The notes beneath the pieces were generated by a model. The model saw only the letters and a list, made by a program, of their open reading frames with translations. It was not told where the DNA came from and searched no databases. Shown here piece after piece: positions 46,691 through 58,320 of a stretch of DNA of 64,000 bases; positions within the stretch are counted from its first letter, which is position 1, and every line of letters starts with the position of its first letter. The position numbers were made by a program, and so were the translations under genes. The stretch comes from Limnoperna fortunei. Lineage: Eukaryota; Mollusca; Bivalvia; Mytilida; Modiolidae. The stretch lies in NCBI GenBank assembly GCA_944474755.1, contig OX104119.1, forward strand, positions 44,355,927 to 44,419,926, given 5' to 3'.

Positions 46691-46850
46691 TATACCTCAC
46701 AAAGTGGTGAGATACTATGTTATACACTCCATATGGATGTGCGTATCTGTCCATCCCTCTGTGCCTAGGCTAGAATCAGCAACCTCAGTGCTGCCCGGCA
46801 CGTGATCCATAGTATTACTACTTTACAATGCAACCACTTGGTACCTTAAC
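46691..46850. repeat. Hairpin-started repeat F start plus reversed SINE head remnant
   Basis: 46691-46714 reads TATACCTCACAAAGTGGTGA then GATAC, a short palindrome followed by GTGCGTATCTGTCCATCC, the same start-plus-GTCCATCC plan as repeats C and D. From about 46768 it becomes SINE-like in reverse (AGAATCAGCAACCTCAGTG, ...CAACCACTTGG). Confidence 0.5.
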
Positions 46851-47353
46851 TGGCAGTAAATTTCATGAACTGAAATTTATTTGCCATTTAAACTTGTGGA
46901 CTGCTCAAGTATTTAGTATCCAAGGAAGCTCTAGGTTTACTTCTCATACTTTTACTTTACTATAAGGAACAATCTCAGGTTTTGTCTAGACATGCACATG
47001 ATATTGAAATTAAAAATACACCTTTAATCATAGCTGAGAAAGAGTGAGCTGAATCATGAAGTTGTGTTTCATCAGTCAACTTGGAAATTTATGGGATATA
47101 CATGTACATTAAGATTTTGTATAAATTTAAAGTAAAACAATGAATAACCATGTAAATTTGTAGAATTAAATTAAGCATGATGCATTTAAATCAGTCATGT
47201 AATATTATATAAATATGTAAACATAATTGCAAAATATAAATAAAACATTTTGTATGCCAGTCCATGTGAAATTAAAGTTCAGTCAGAAAAACAGGATTGT
47301 AATATAAATTATAATTAACAGAATGTTTTTAACATGATTGCAGATATACATTT

Positions 47354-47499
47354 TTAGAGTTTCTGGATGCATGATGATTCATGATTTTTCTGATTACTGC
47401 TGGTCACTGGTGCATTGGGTGCAACTACTACAGAGTCAACTACTTGTTCCACTGGAGATGACCGCTGTATGCGTCCCCAAAGTGATGTCTTGGGAATTC
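47354..47499 (-). CDS. Last exon of a gene with a possible psq/CENP-B-type HTH end
   Basis: Minus-strand acceptor TTTTCTCTTAG just above 47499, then 48 codons to TAA at 47356-47354. It opens (G)IPKTSLWGRIQR, which looks like the recognition helix of psq/CENP-B-type HTH domains (typical G-I-P-K-T-T-L pattern), then a low-complexity Ser/Val/Asn tail. Such HTHs occur in pogo-type transposases and in domesticated transcription factors. No upstream exon with the needed phase (one leftover base) was found within the next kilobase; the 47936 exon ends in a different phase. The short length makes this tentative. Confidence 0.45.
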
Positions 47500-47814
47500 C
47501 TAAGAGAAAAAGTGTGAAATACTGAATAACTGAAATTTATTTTTTGTGACTGATTTCATGGCTTTATCTGTCAATGGGAGGACATTCTTGTTGTGTTGAA
47601 TTAAGCATTTATCTTGTACACGAGTTATTTTTTATTAAATTGATTTTATTATTAAGGGGTATTTTAAGAGAGCAACAGATAATATTTATTAACTACATGT
47701 ATGACAGACCTAACACTTCTGTATGGTTAATATGCACACATTCCATTAAACATATATTTCAAGAGACTTTAAATTGTTTAGTGCCTTTTATTAATTTTTC
47801 AGCTATTCATGTAC

Positions 47815-47935
47815 TGTGGCATTTTTTATTGGGGAAAGGCAGCTGGTGAAAACCCCAACACCTAAGATATGAAAACTGACAATCCATGATGCCATTATAT
47901 ATGTGTGGGTATCTGTCAGTTACTCTTGAGGGTAC
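47815..47935 (-). mobile_element. Decayed SINE tail
   Basis: TTTTTATTGGGGAAAGGCAG, AAAACCCCAACACC and TGAAAACTGACAATCC are the reversed tail of the SINE family. Confidence 0.45.
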
Positions 47936-48145
47936 CCATCTCTTATCCACAACTCCGCCATCAACACTGAATTGAATTTGATGAATCTTAGCGCCAGTGT
48001 GCAACTTATAGTTAACATTTTGATCGAAATGATATTTGGGGTTTTCGATAGAAAACATGGATTTTGACTTTGATTTAGTACTTATTTTAAGTAATCCTAA
48101 AGTTTTCAGTCCAGATCTCTTTATGGTAACAGAACAATTAGACAT
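47936..48145 (-). CDS. Hypothetical first exon
   Basis: From ATG at 48145, 70 codons (MSNCSVTIKRSGLKTLGLL, KYHFDQNVNYKLHTG, IQFSVDGGVVDKRW) lead to a GTACC donor at the edge of a SINE remnant. Protein-like, with mixed basic and aromatic residues; no family recognised. The open frame continues into SINE sequence, which I do not count as coding. Confidence 0.3.
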
Positions 48146-48530
48146 TTATTGAACTTGTGCATATTATTATGATGGAATTGGCCCTTATTTGTTGAAATAA
48201 ATACAATGTTGCACAGAATGGTTATAAAAAATTGACCGGTATATAGAACGAATCGTCCCCCTTCCCATCATCATGAAGCGAACGTGGACTCCGAACCCCT
48301 CCTTGATTATGGAGGATGTTTTTGTACATGTTAGTTTTTTACCTTAACTTTCACAAGCATATAGGTTTTTCTGTGTTGACAAGTTATGGCAACAAGAGAT
48401 GTGGTCTATTGATGATTATTGTTTGCTTATCGTTAAGCTATATTCAGGACAGAAATATGGTCTATAAAAAGAATGTTTACCAAAAAATAATGTGGACTAT
48501 AAGAAAAATTAAAAAAATATTGTGTACATT

Positions 48531-48768
48531 TGGGCCTCAGAGGCCGAGTGGTAAAGGTAGTTTATCTACTATTAAGTGGTCTGTCAACACCGAGATTGAG
48601 AGTTCTATTCTCACTGCAGGCAGGGTGCACTCGACTCTAATTTTTAATTGACAAGGATTGCCAGTTTTTCTACCGCGGGTCGGGGTTTTCTCTAGGTACT
48701 CTGGCTTCCTCCCCCAATAAAAACTAGACGTCATGATATATCTGAAAGTGGCTTTAAACACCATTTAA
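48531..48768 (+). mobile_element. tRNA-derived SINE, full length
   Basis: Head GGCCTCAGAGGCCGAGTGG with A-box-like TGGTAAAGGTAG, B-box-like GAGTTCTATTCTC, then GCAGGCAGGGTGCACTCGAC, AATTGACAAGGATTGCCAGT, GGCTTCCTCCCCCAATAAAA and GAAAGTGGCTTTAAACACC. Best copy in the window; inverse of the 19731 copy. Confidence 0.75.
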
Positions 48769-50823
48769 ACATTTTAAGTTTGCACATACAGGTCAAAATA
48801 CCGTCTCTTTCAAATTTATTGCATTTTACTTAAGGAGGGGGCAGGATCTCCGAGTTTTGTACTTAATCAATCGTAAAACTAATCTGGGAAAGGGTTTTAA
48901 TTTCCAATAAAGTGAGGTTCACATCCCATGGCTATATGTTTGAACATTTCTTTCTGACGGACTGTTAAAAAAGTTTTTTCCCCGAGATTCGTAAGCCCGC
49001 TACGGTCTGCGGTCAGGTTTTCGTATTACATTGTATGACCAGACCTCCCCCTACAAACAGTTATTGGTGGACCATTGGGAATCGTCCCAGCAATTGTTTT
49101 ATCACTATATTTGATTCGAGCTTAATCAATTTTTTAATACTACCAAACAGCAATTATTATAAGGAGTGTATACAAACAGGTGCAAGTTTTAAAATCGCTC
49201 GAGGGGTAAAATGTATCGATTTTCGTGTAAATCCGTGTACTAAAATAACATGCCAAAAAACTTCTGCATCCACAGTTTAAATTTAGGGAACAATGCCACG
49301 ATAAAGCCAAAAATGTGGAAGTGAAATCAAAAACCCTATTTAAAGGTATCAAATTACTAAATAGTTGCAATTTCAAGTGTTTGGGTTTTTTTTTTGTGGC
49401 GAACATAATATTCTCCGAGAATTGAACAGAATAATAAATTAAAAAACCTTCATACAATTAATATGAATGTTTAAAAAATCGAAAAAAGCTAACTTTAGTT
49501 GTTCTGTTTATGAAATTAATTTATATAGATGTGCATGCTTATGAGTCTGAGGGTCAGGAGGACATTTTTCGGGACGCCTGGATTGGGCATTTCTTTGAAC
49601 GGGAATTCGAATTTTGTTAAAATTCAACCGGGAATTCTGGATTAAAACGTAAGCGAGATCAAGGAAATTCGGGATATAAAGTAAATGGAATTAATTTTTA
49701 TTGTTTAATAAATGTCAAACCTTATTTGAGCACAAAATACAATTTTATTCAAACCTACCTACCCGTCTCAGCTCACTGGTAGGGGAACAACAAACATACA
49801 TATTTATAAGTATATATACATGGCCTAAGTGTCATTTTATCTTATCCAATTACAATGCTAAACTTGTTGTGCGTTGTTAATAATAAAATAATGTGAAAAT
49901 TATGTCAAATTAGTATATAGCAACTTCAGGTTGATATACTTTTTAACATTAACAACATGTTGACAAGTTTTTTTATTAACATTGTGATTTTCTCGGGAAT
50001 ACTGGAAAATGACATTTTATGACCAGGAATTCGGGATGATGACCCCTTCTCACCTATCTCCAGACTGTATGTATTATATTAATTTATTTATAAAGACGTG
50101 CATGCTTACCAATCTGCATATATGGGAACATACTCGAATTTTGGCGACTTCCCTTCTTTAGCGATGTAAACGAATTGTACTGTTAAAATATCTTGCATTT
50201 ATTTCTATAAACAAATTATTCCTTAATAATAAATAAACAGGTGTTTCAACTAAATTACCGGCAGTTAAAGGACATGTTCATCGCTGAATTTCTGTATGTA
50301 GTACTATATTAAAAGATGGTAAATTGTCATGCCGTAATAGTATTTACACGCATTATGTTTATGTAAATTATGTATGACAAAAAAGGAATTTAACAGAAAC
50401 TATGATGTAAAGAGTTTTTTAACAACGAGGAAAATATGGGTAAAAAGCTATAAATGATTACGTCTGGTAATTGTTTTTTTTTTTGTCTCGTTTATAAATA
50501 ACTGCAATTCTAATTTTTTTCCGGTAATATATCATGTTTACTACATAAATTTGTGGCAAAACCAATTGAAACAGTAATCAATTTTAGCAGAAGTAATTAT
50601 TTTTTTAATTTATTTAGAATATACTACCACTTCAATACCTCCATTTCTTCAACAGCTGTTTCTAGCGTCTTTTTGGTGTACGAGTTACTTCCCGTTATTG
50701 CAATACATCATTGACCGCGTGAACTTTGGTGACGTAAACAGCGGCTCCTTGACGAGTTTCCGCTGTAAACAATGGCTGACCGCTCAATGTAAATTCTCCG
50801 TAGACACGTAAAAAAACCGTCAC
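48769..50823. other. Unassigned region
   Basis: No gene supported. Two similar stretches ending GTGCATGCTTA lie at 49517-49541 and 50079-50108 around a segment rich in GGGAATTCG-like words (49560-50050), perhaps an old insertion, but no TIR could be matched. Confidence 0.35.
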
Positions 50824-50907
50824 ATGGCGTACAAAGGAAGACAATTATACCAAACCGATTGTGTGAATCATCTTGAAAATTGCAATAACACATCTTCACA
50901 TCAAAAT
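50824..50907 (+). CDS. Candidate first coding exon
   Basis: ATG then 27 codons (MAYKGRQLYQTDCVNHLENC, NNTSSHQN) ending at a strong donor GTAAGC. Upstream at about 50731 is TGACGTAA, a CRE-like element, in a locally GC-richer stretch that would suit a promoter. No downstream exon was identified; purely a candidate. Confidence 0.3.
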
Positions 50908-51470
50908 GTAAGCAAATTTATGCATATTTATTTATAAATTGCGATTTTCTGAACTCCAAAAAGTTGTGACCATGACTATACACAGATCAAGGTTTGATTC
51001 CAGCTAGACCAAAGTAATATTTATTGGTAAGGGCTATTGCTTATTGTAAAGGACTTTTATACAATACATACCTTACTATCACTTTGACATACTCTTGCAG
51101 CTTACATGACCTAGCATTCTGTAACAAATTAAGAAATTTCAAGAACAAATGAAAGGCTCGTTAAAGGAAATCAAGCCACATTCCATGTTGAATCATGCAA
51201 TTCAGATGTAAATTGGGATGCAAAAGAAAAATACCAATGAAGTGCATTACTGTTTTAATATACCAGTATGTTTTGAAACAGTAGGCCGAATTTGTTATAG
51301 TCCGAATATGTGATGGTCTGAATTTGTTTTGGTCCGAGTAGTCCGGTTACCATTTTTTTCCCTTCTGAGGTACAAAACAAAGTCTCTGGATGGGCAAAGA
51401 CAAGGTTGCCATGTGCAATGGAATGCAGAGGAACACTTCTACTTCTACTTTTACTGGATAGTGACCGCCT

Positions 51471-53460
51471 TCAACAAATTGCAGATAACGTCACCTTAGA
51501 CCCTTTCTTGTATATTGGAGAGACATCAGTTTGCCAGTCTGTTGGAACTATACCAGTGTCGATGGATTTCTGATAAATAATGCTCAGTATAGGTGCGATC
51601 TCATTAGCAGGTTCTTGTAAGAGGCGATGTTTGAGTTCATCCGGTCCACTTGCTTTTGTGGGGTCTAGATTAAGGAGAAGTTTTGCTATGCCTTGAGTGG
51701 TTATGTGAATATAATTCATTTTAAGGTAGGTGAATTTCACCTTACATAAAGTCTTCTTGTATGAAGTCAGATGATGTTATTGTGCTAGGTTCTGAGAAAA
51801 CAGACTGAAATTGTTTAAGAAGATCTGATTTCTGTTTGGGATTTGTTATTAGTCTCCCATTCTGTTTTAGTAAGGCTATACCAGAATAGTCAGTTCTCTT
51901 ACTTTTGATATAAGACCAGAATTTGGTCATACTGCCAAATAGATTTTCATCTCTTTTTGGTGTAATTATGCTGTCTGTATATTGCCAATATGATTGCCTT
52001 AGTTGCTTTTGCACTTGATGCTAAATTTGTCTATTTGTTTCTTGCGTGGTTGTCTCCTGATTTTTTTATTTCTTGTAAAGGCGATCCCTGTTTTCATAAG
52101 CTTTAAGGTTTCAGCATTTATCCATGATGTTTTCTGCTTAGATGTTATATTTTTGTGTGGAAAATGTGCAGTGGCTAATTCAGTAAGTATCGTTTTAAAT
52201 ATTTGCCTAATTTCTTTAACATTGTGGTTGTTTGGCATAGTAATAATAGTTTGATATAGATTATTTACCTCAGTTTTGATGGTATCCTAATTGGCTTTTT
52301 GTAGATTGGGATTTTTCTGGGTGACTGTTTGGCCTTAGATCGTGTAATATTAAATTCTAAAAATACAATATCATGATCCGATATTCCAGGCATTATTTCA
52401 GTTCTTGGTACTTGGTAGGGTAGATTTGTTATCATTAAGTCAAGGGTGTTACCTTTTCTGGTTGGTAGTTCTATCATTTGTACAAGACCAGTGTCATCAA
52501 GAGTGTTTCCAAAGTCATAGTGGTTCTTTTGGTAGCTTTTGTCTTAGAACCATGTTCTTCCAATCCCAACTTGGGAGGTTAAAGTCCCCTCAATAAGGAT
52601 TGCTGAGTTTTTTTATTGAAGTTGCTCTTCTAACTGCAGTATCAAACTATTTTAAGCTTTGTTCGTCAGAGGTTTTAGGATTATAGAAAGATGAGATGTA
52701 AAGTGTTTTGCTTCCTATGATTTCAATTTTGGCCCATACCATTTCAGGTTTACTATATGATATAAGTTCCTCTACTTCATCACTAATGAAGTCTGTTTTT
52801 ATAGCTATTAGGACACCGCTACCTTGTGATTTACGGTTTTTTCTGTAAATTTTATAGTTTGATGGAAATATTTCACTTACTTGGGTCTAGCCATTTTTCT
52901 GTGCCAAATACAATGTCAGGATTTGTACTATCTAAATGTTTTGGAGGTGTTGCTTACGTTTGATTGTTTGAAAGTTCACATTAAGAATTCTTAGTGGTTT
53001 TGTACATTTAGTTTGGTGTTTGTTAATTCTGACTGGTGTGGACTGATGAGACGGTTTGGAAAGATTTGTACTAGGTGTTTTGGGACTAACTACATTTCTT
53101 CACCAAAGTGTAGCATGCTACCAAATGGGTTTTGGCTAGAAGTCTCATGTCGGTCAAAAAAGCATGTACTGTAGTTTGGATGGTTGCATATCAAGCAATG
53201 CCAACTAATCATACTGTCATTTAGAACATTATATGTATCACTATTTATATTTGACAATCAATGCGAAACCACTGATCGCAGGTTTCACAAACTATACATT
53301 TATGTTGCCACGTGACAGTGTTATAGCATGTGCCACACATGTTGCTTGGTCCTGGGTTACTTTCTATGTCATTTGACTGCAATATGACAAGAATAATAAT
53401 GAAGAGTAACAATTTGCTTGGTTTTGGGATGGTGGCTAGGGTATTTTTTCGTTAGCAGCT
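51471..53460 (-). mobile_element. Non-LTR retrotransposon C, 2A-like plus PHD finger plus endonuclease plus partial RT, dead
   Basis: Read leftward: a hydrophobic run (KLLLFIIILVILQ), a 2A-like motif DIESNPGP (53370-53347), a Cys-rich PHD-type finger (MCGTCYNTVTWQHKC, CETCDQWFRIDC), endonuclease pieces (GSGVLIAIKTDF, GDFNLPSWDW, then [13 protein letters not shown] and GISDHDIVF), a linker (52238-51742) and the start of RT (KASGPDELKHRLL, VPTDWQTDVSPIYKKGSK). It stops in mid-RT near 51471. Many stops and frameshifts separate the pieces. Missing the RT 3' half, it cannot be a simple 5'-truncated insertion; a deletion or rearrangement removed the end. Confidence 0.8.
53347..53370 (-). other. 2A-like motif (DIESNPGP) in element C
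   Basis: Intact D-x-E-x-N-P-G-P preceded by a hydrophobic run and followed at once by a PHD-type finger. Same position as in element A, although the downstream domains differ. Confidence 0.75.
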
Positions 53461-54349
53461 TTAGGATGGTGTTTAAGAGGGCTAACTTGGAGGTTTGATA
53501 TTTGTTGCTGTGATGTTGATTTGTTGATGTTGGATAACAGCAGCCATACATATTTGGTATTGAGGTCTTGTATTCTGGAGGAGTACTTTTCATTAAGTTG
53601 TAGGTCGGTTCATGCAATGCTAATGACAAGAGATCAGCAGGTATTGAGGTTGAGTCATGCAGACATCAGCTATGTTGGTAAATGAATATGCGACTAGTTC
53701 ATCTGGATTAAGCCCCATATCCTGTTCATGGCGGTATCTGGTCACTTCGGAACTGACATAATTAGTCACTTCGGTACTCTGTACTGGAGACTTCGGTACT
53801 CGGTACTGGTCACTTCGGTACCTGTTTAATTTTCAGTACTTTGAAGTATTTGTTTATGTGTTTTATCAATTAAAGAAGAAAATGAGTTGTGAATACAAAC
53901 GAATGAATAACTTAATTTGTTTTGATACGAATGTTTACCAGTTTCACTATTTATAATGAACTAATTAATGACATTTATTTAATGATTGGTTTTGTTTGTA
54001 AGATCATCAAAGTTAATTAACAAAACTAAATTTCTTTGAATAATAAAATTCTTTTTTGTTGCGACTACACAGAAAAAAAATTAGTAATTGCAAGCTAAAA
54101 TAATTTTGAAAAATATTACAAAAATATATGCCCCCATAAGAGGAGGCATAAATAATGGGACAACTTCAATACAAATTCAAACCACAATGAGCGAGTTTAT
54201 GTGTATCCAGTGTAGAAAAGATGTTTAATGTGTTTAAATATATTTAGATTCATTTCTACTTATAAATTGTAGATAAAGGATGTATTCTTTGTTTCATTAT
54301 TGTCAAGAAAATAAATATAGAAGAAGAAATAACTACACACATGTTTATA

Positions 54350-55786
54350 CAGACTGTGGACAAAAGTATTCGCACGATAATAGCGGATAAAATTTTCCCC
54401 GGTACCGGTTAACGTCACAATAAGGCAAATAAAATTAGCTACAATTGAAAACAAACACACGTGTTTGGTACCAAGTGAAAGCTAAATTATAGAAGGAATA
54501 TTAAAACTTTTATCTTAAAATAAAATCATTCCTACCTTAATATTTTGTGATATATCCCCGTGCCCGCTGAACTCGTCTTATTCGTGTTGGAATGAGTAGT
54601 ATAAACTTTGTACGTATTCAATGGAAAACGAAGTCCAAATTTCGAAAATTTTGTCATAAAGTTCATCAACTGTAGTTAATTCGTAAACGTAACCTTGCAA
54701 TTTTCTCTTAATTGTCAACCATAAGTTTTCTATGGGGTTTAAATCTGGGGACTGTGCCGGCCATTCCAAGGAATGAAGATCGTTTTCTGTTTTGTAGGCA
54801 TTTGTCACTCTAGATCTGTGTACAGGGGCATTATCGTCCATAAAAAGATACCTATCATTAGGAAAATGTCTAGCAATTACTGGCCACAAGTGTTCATCTA
54901 AAATTTGAATGTATTTTTCCGAGTTGATAATCCCATTTACACGGCAAAGTGTTCCTACTCCATTAAACGTCATACTACCCCAAATCATCACACTTAACTT
55001 CTTATTCACACCCGGTGAAATACAATCAGGAAGCCATGCCTCGTCACTTTTTCTCCAAATATATATTCGTTGGTCATTACCAATTACAATCTGGCTTTCG
55101 TCGGAAAATATAACAGCTTTCCAATGCTCTGCCACTGTCCAGTTCCATCTGTCCATACACCATCTTACGCGCTTTATCCTGTTTTCAACTCGAATCCTTA
55201 TTTTTTTCTTACATACACATCTCTTGTAGCCAACATTCCTCAAACATCTCCATACAGTCTTCTTCGATAAATTAGTACCGTTGTTGTTATTAAAATCGGA
55301 AGTTACCACAGAAATATTCTTCTTTCGGTCTCCTTTCATCTGACGGACAAGACGTCGGGTCGCACGGCCATCAATGGGTTTTTTTCGTCCAGTTCTTGGT
55401 TTATTTTTTACAGTTCCTTCAGCACAAAATTTCTTCCAAACACTAAAAACTGTGGATTTGGGAATCAAGAGCATTCTACTTATTTCTCCAAAACTTTTAC
55501 CATTCCTGACAAGTTTGACAATATTTTCTTTGCAACCATCAGACAATTCCTTAGATTTTCTACCCATCTTGCGGAAAGAGTTAAAAACCACTTTTAAAAC
55601 TAGCAGACGACGAACTGGATTGTTTACGTTATTTATATTGACCTTGACTTTTATTTATGTTAGTAACGTGAACATACAAATTGTCTACTGAATTTTAGCC
55701 CGCCCGGAACAGAAGCAATAATACAAACTGTGACGCCATTTTGTTATTATCAATGACGTCGTGCGAATACTTTTGTCCACAGTCTG
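54350..55786 (-). mobile_element. Tc1-type transposon, nearly intact
   Basis: 1437 bp with matching TIRs (CAGACTGTGGACAAAAGTAT, then TCGCACG) and TA on both sides (54348-54349, 55787-55788). It contains one transposase gene on the minus strand. The ends agree over at least 27 bp, so the insertion is young. Confidence 0.92.
54578..55567 (-). CDS. Tc1-family DD34E transposase, frameshifted at the C-terminus
   Basis: Start chosen at the Met of MGRKSKEL (55567); the frame is open 8 codons further up. N-terminal paired-like HTHs (ELSDGCKENIVKL, IPKSTVFSVWKKF) are followed by a basic linker (KPRTGRKK), the catalytic Asp in FSDES, the second Asp in FMDDNAPVHRS and Glu in NPIENLW with 34 residues between, so DD34E. 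About 330 residues, as usual for Tc1. The frame ends early at 54578; an apparent 2-bp TA insertion near 54600 shifts out of a frame that otherwise runs about 18 codons more to a stop at 54537-54539. It would cut and paste the element at TA sites; the catalytic core is whole, but loss of the C-terminus may reduce activity. Confidence 0.9.
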   Translation of the reverse strand: MGRKSKELSDGCKENIVKLVRNGKSFGEISRMLLIPKSTVFSVWKKFCAEGTVKNKPRTGRKKPIDGRATRRLVRQMKGDRKKNISVVTSDFNNNNGTNLSKKTVWRCLRNVGYKRCVCKKKIRIRVENRIKRVRWCMDRWNWTVAEHWKAVIFSDESQIVIGNDQRIYIWRKSDEAWLPDCISPGVNKKLSVMIWGSMTFNGVGTLCRVNGIINSEKYIQILDEHLWPVIARHFPNDRYLFMDDNAPVHRSRVTNAYKTENDLHSLEWPAQSPDLNPIENLWLTIKRKLQGYVYELTTVDELYDKIFEIWTSFSIEYVQSLYYSFQHE

Positions 55787-56038
55787 TATATGACAATTTA
55801 TTTCAAACACAATATCATCAAACATGACAATATAAGACACTATAAATACAATTTAAACCATATAATAAACAATGTAATTAATACAAATGACAAATATAAC
55901 TAAATCTTCTCAGTACCGAAATTACCAATACCTAGTACCGAACTGTCCAGTACCGAGTACCGAAGCGTCCAGGTCAGTACCGAAGTGTCTGTGTACCGAA
56001 GTGACCAAGTATTGAAGTGACTAGCATTCGTTCATGGC

Positions 56039-58320
56039 ATGGGACTTGGACATAGGTGACTTGTAAGGAGAGTACGACTAATAATAGGTAAGCCATAGTT
56101 GTACTTTGTATCATATGTGACTTTATGGTCTATATATGACCCTTCACACTCTATTGGTATGCGGACATGTGATAGTAGATTTATACCTTTCAACATATAA
56201 CCCCAATTGGTGCTCGAAACTAGAGAGGTGAAAAGTTATCCCTTTAAGATTAGACTAAGTTGTTAGAAAGGGAAATGTTAAGCGTCGTCTCCCGCAATCT
56301 ATAAAACATTTGCTCCTCTGCATCAGGAAGGTCGTAAGCCTTTAAAACCCTGCCCTATAAAAACAAACGATATTACTGTGAGCTACTGCTCCCTGATGAT
56401 ACTCCCGCTGTGTTAAGGAGCGGATATGACCTCGGCCCCGGAGATTGGCGAAAAAAATGCAAGTTCTGTAAAAAATGCAAGCGCGCAATGGTGGTCGGTA
56501 TTTCGGGTAGCCCGAACCCAAAACCCGGGACAAAATCCCCGAGACAGAAATTGACTTAAATGAATTACTTATTTGACAAAAATACAAACAGTGTCAAGGT
56601 CAAAGGTCACCATAGGTCTTGTTAGAACTATATCTCATAAACCATAAAAGACAGAAGCAGACAATAAATTGGGAAAATACTCCTCTTATCGAGACCTTCA
56701 TTTGGTACATTAGCCCTCAGCTGTGCGATGAACCGTTTTCGAGTTACAGCCCTTGACGCGTTTCGGTTAATCGGTTTTTTTGGTTACAACTTGAAAACGG
56801 TTCAAGATAATATAGTAAACATATAGGTTTAATATGATCATAAGGAAAAGATCATAGGTCAAGGTCATATCATTGCAACAATGTAAACGTTATAAAAAGT
56901 CCTTAGCAATCATATATTTTTAGAATCAGAACCATGTACTTTACAGAAATGACCAGAAGTGGCCTTTTGTCTCTAGCAACGGCATAAAAGTCCTTAACAC
57001 CAGATTTTTTCTGGCTCGGGATAACTTTCTTTACTCAAATAACTCATTTTGATGACTGGAACTGACATTTTGTGCTTTGGCAAGACACAAAATTCCATAG
57101 CACTACCTAAATTTTCTAACTTTAGAGGAACAGTGGGAAAGACCTTCTCATTTGTTCTCAGAACAAATGGCGGTTTTATTATAATTGTGTTTTTTATAAT
57201 CATGCCATGTGTTCTTTTTGTCCTGAGTGTATGCATTTTACATCTTTTTTATGCTTGCATAGTTTTTGTTTTTTTATGCTTGTATAGCTTTTGTTTTGTC
57301 TTTTTATAATTGTATGCATTTTACGTCTTTTTATGCTTGTACGTTTTTGTCTGTATATGCTTGTTTTTTTAAATCTATATGCTGTTATGCTTTTTATGTC
57401 CTGTGTTTGCATGTGCCGGTTTTTGTTTTAAAAGATCACGTAAGTGATTTGAAGAGCTGTATAGAGCTTATGTTAACCTGCATATATTTAAAGACAACTC
57501 ATAATAAAGATTACTTCATACTTATTGTGCTTTCTTTTTTTCTTTACATTATGATCCCCGGTTACCAGATAAAATTAAAATGCAATGTCAATAATTTTTC
57601 ATAGATAATATAGAAGTTTTTGTAAGGGGAGACTTGTTATGTTCTCGTTACACAATCTACAGTTAAATTGTATGAACATGTTTGTTCTCCCATTTCCCGA
57701 GTTATCTGTTCTTAAGAGCTTGTACTTTATATTATATTACCTACAGTGGTTAAAAAGAAGCTACTATGAAATATTATTTTATTCACTTTTTATTTACAGA
57801 GCCTCTGGTAAAATTATGTTAAAATTAATCCTGCAATGTGTTCTAGTTGCACTGGAATGAGCAGTATATAATTGATGTGGCATCAATTATATAGAAAAAC
57901 AAAAACATAATTTTTGCTGTTTGTTTAATACCAGACACTTGCTGTTTTGAAACGCAATGCTTTTTAATGGGAGGTAACGGTATTATGAAAATATGTTACA
58001 TACCAGTAACTTTTGTGAATTGTGTCTTGCACCAAGGTAGAGAAAAGGTTGCAATCATGTGTATATTAGGAACTTGGAAAGATTTTGATATTTAAGTGAA
58101 TCCTCCATGTTTTGTCATATGGGTTGTGACATTAACACCAACAACTGTATGAACTAGACTACAGTTCGTGGAACTATTAACATAGTGTGAGTTTTTGTAG
58201 ATTGGAATTTTAAAAAGTTGATAATTGTATGTATATGCAATTCAAACACTTATAGTTTTTTATTTCACTATATATCTGTCTAGAACAAAAATAATTTGAA
58301 TGGTTAAGGTAGTTCATATA
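56039..58320. other. Unassigned region with dispersed non-coding repeat words
   Basis: 56590-56900 contains GGTCAAAGGTCACC-type words similar to common molluscan repeats. 57230-57420 is T-rich with loose repeats of TTTTTATGCTTGTA. A possible last exon at 57799-57860 (after TTATTTACAG) is too short to support. Confidence 0.4.

Larger units (their letters stand above)
53733..56029. mobile_element. TIR element with iterated TCACTTCGGTAC motifs and perfect 9-bp TSD, carrying a Tc1
   Basis: GTTCATGGC flanks both ends (53724-53732 and 56030-56038). The left end reads GGTATCTGGTCACTTCGG and continues with three or four spaced TCACTTCGGTAC-like copies to about 53825; the right end holds the inverse series (GTACCGAAGTGACC etc.) from about 55913. 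Without the nested Tc1 it is about 860 bp and non-coding. Contains a small palindrome TATGCCCCC/GGAGGCATA near 54128. The 9-bp TSD fits Mutator-like transposition. Confidence 0.8.

Noticed and set aside
48533..48610. tRNA gene
   Set aside because: A- and B-box-like words are present but no cloverleaf is intact and a SINE body and tail follow.
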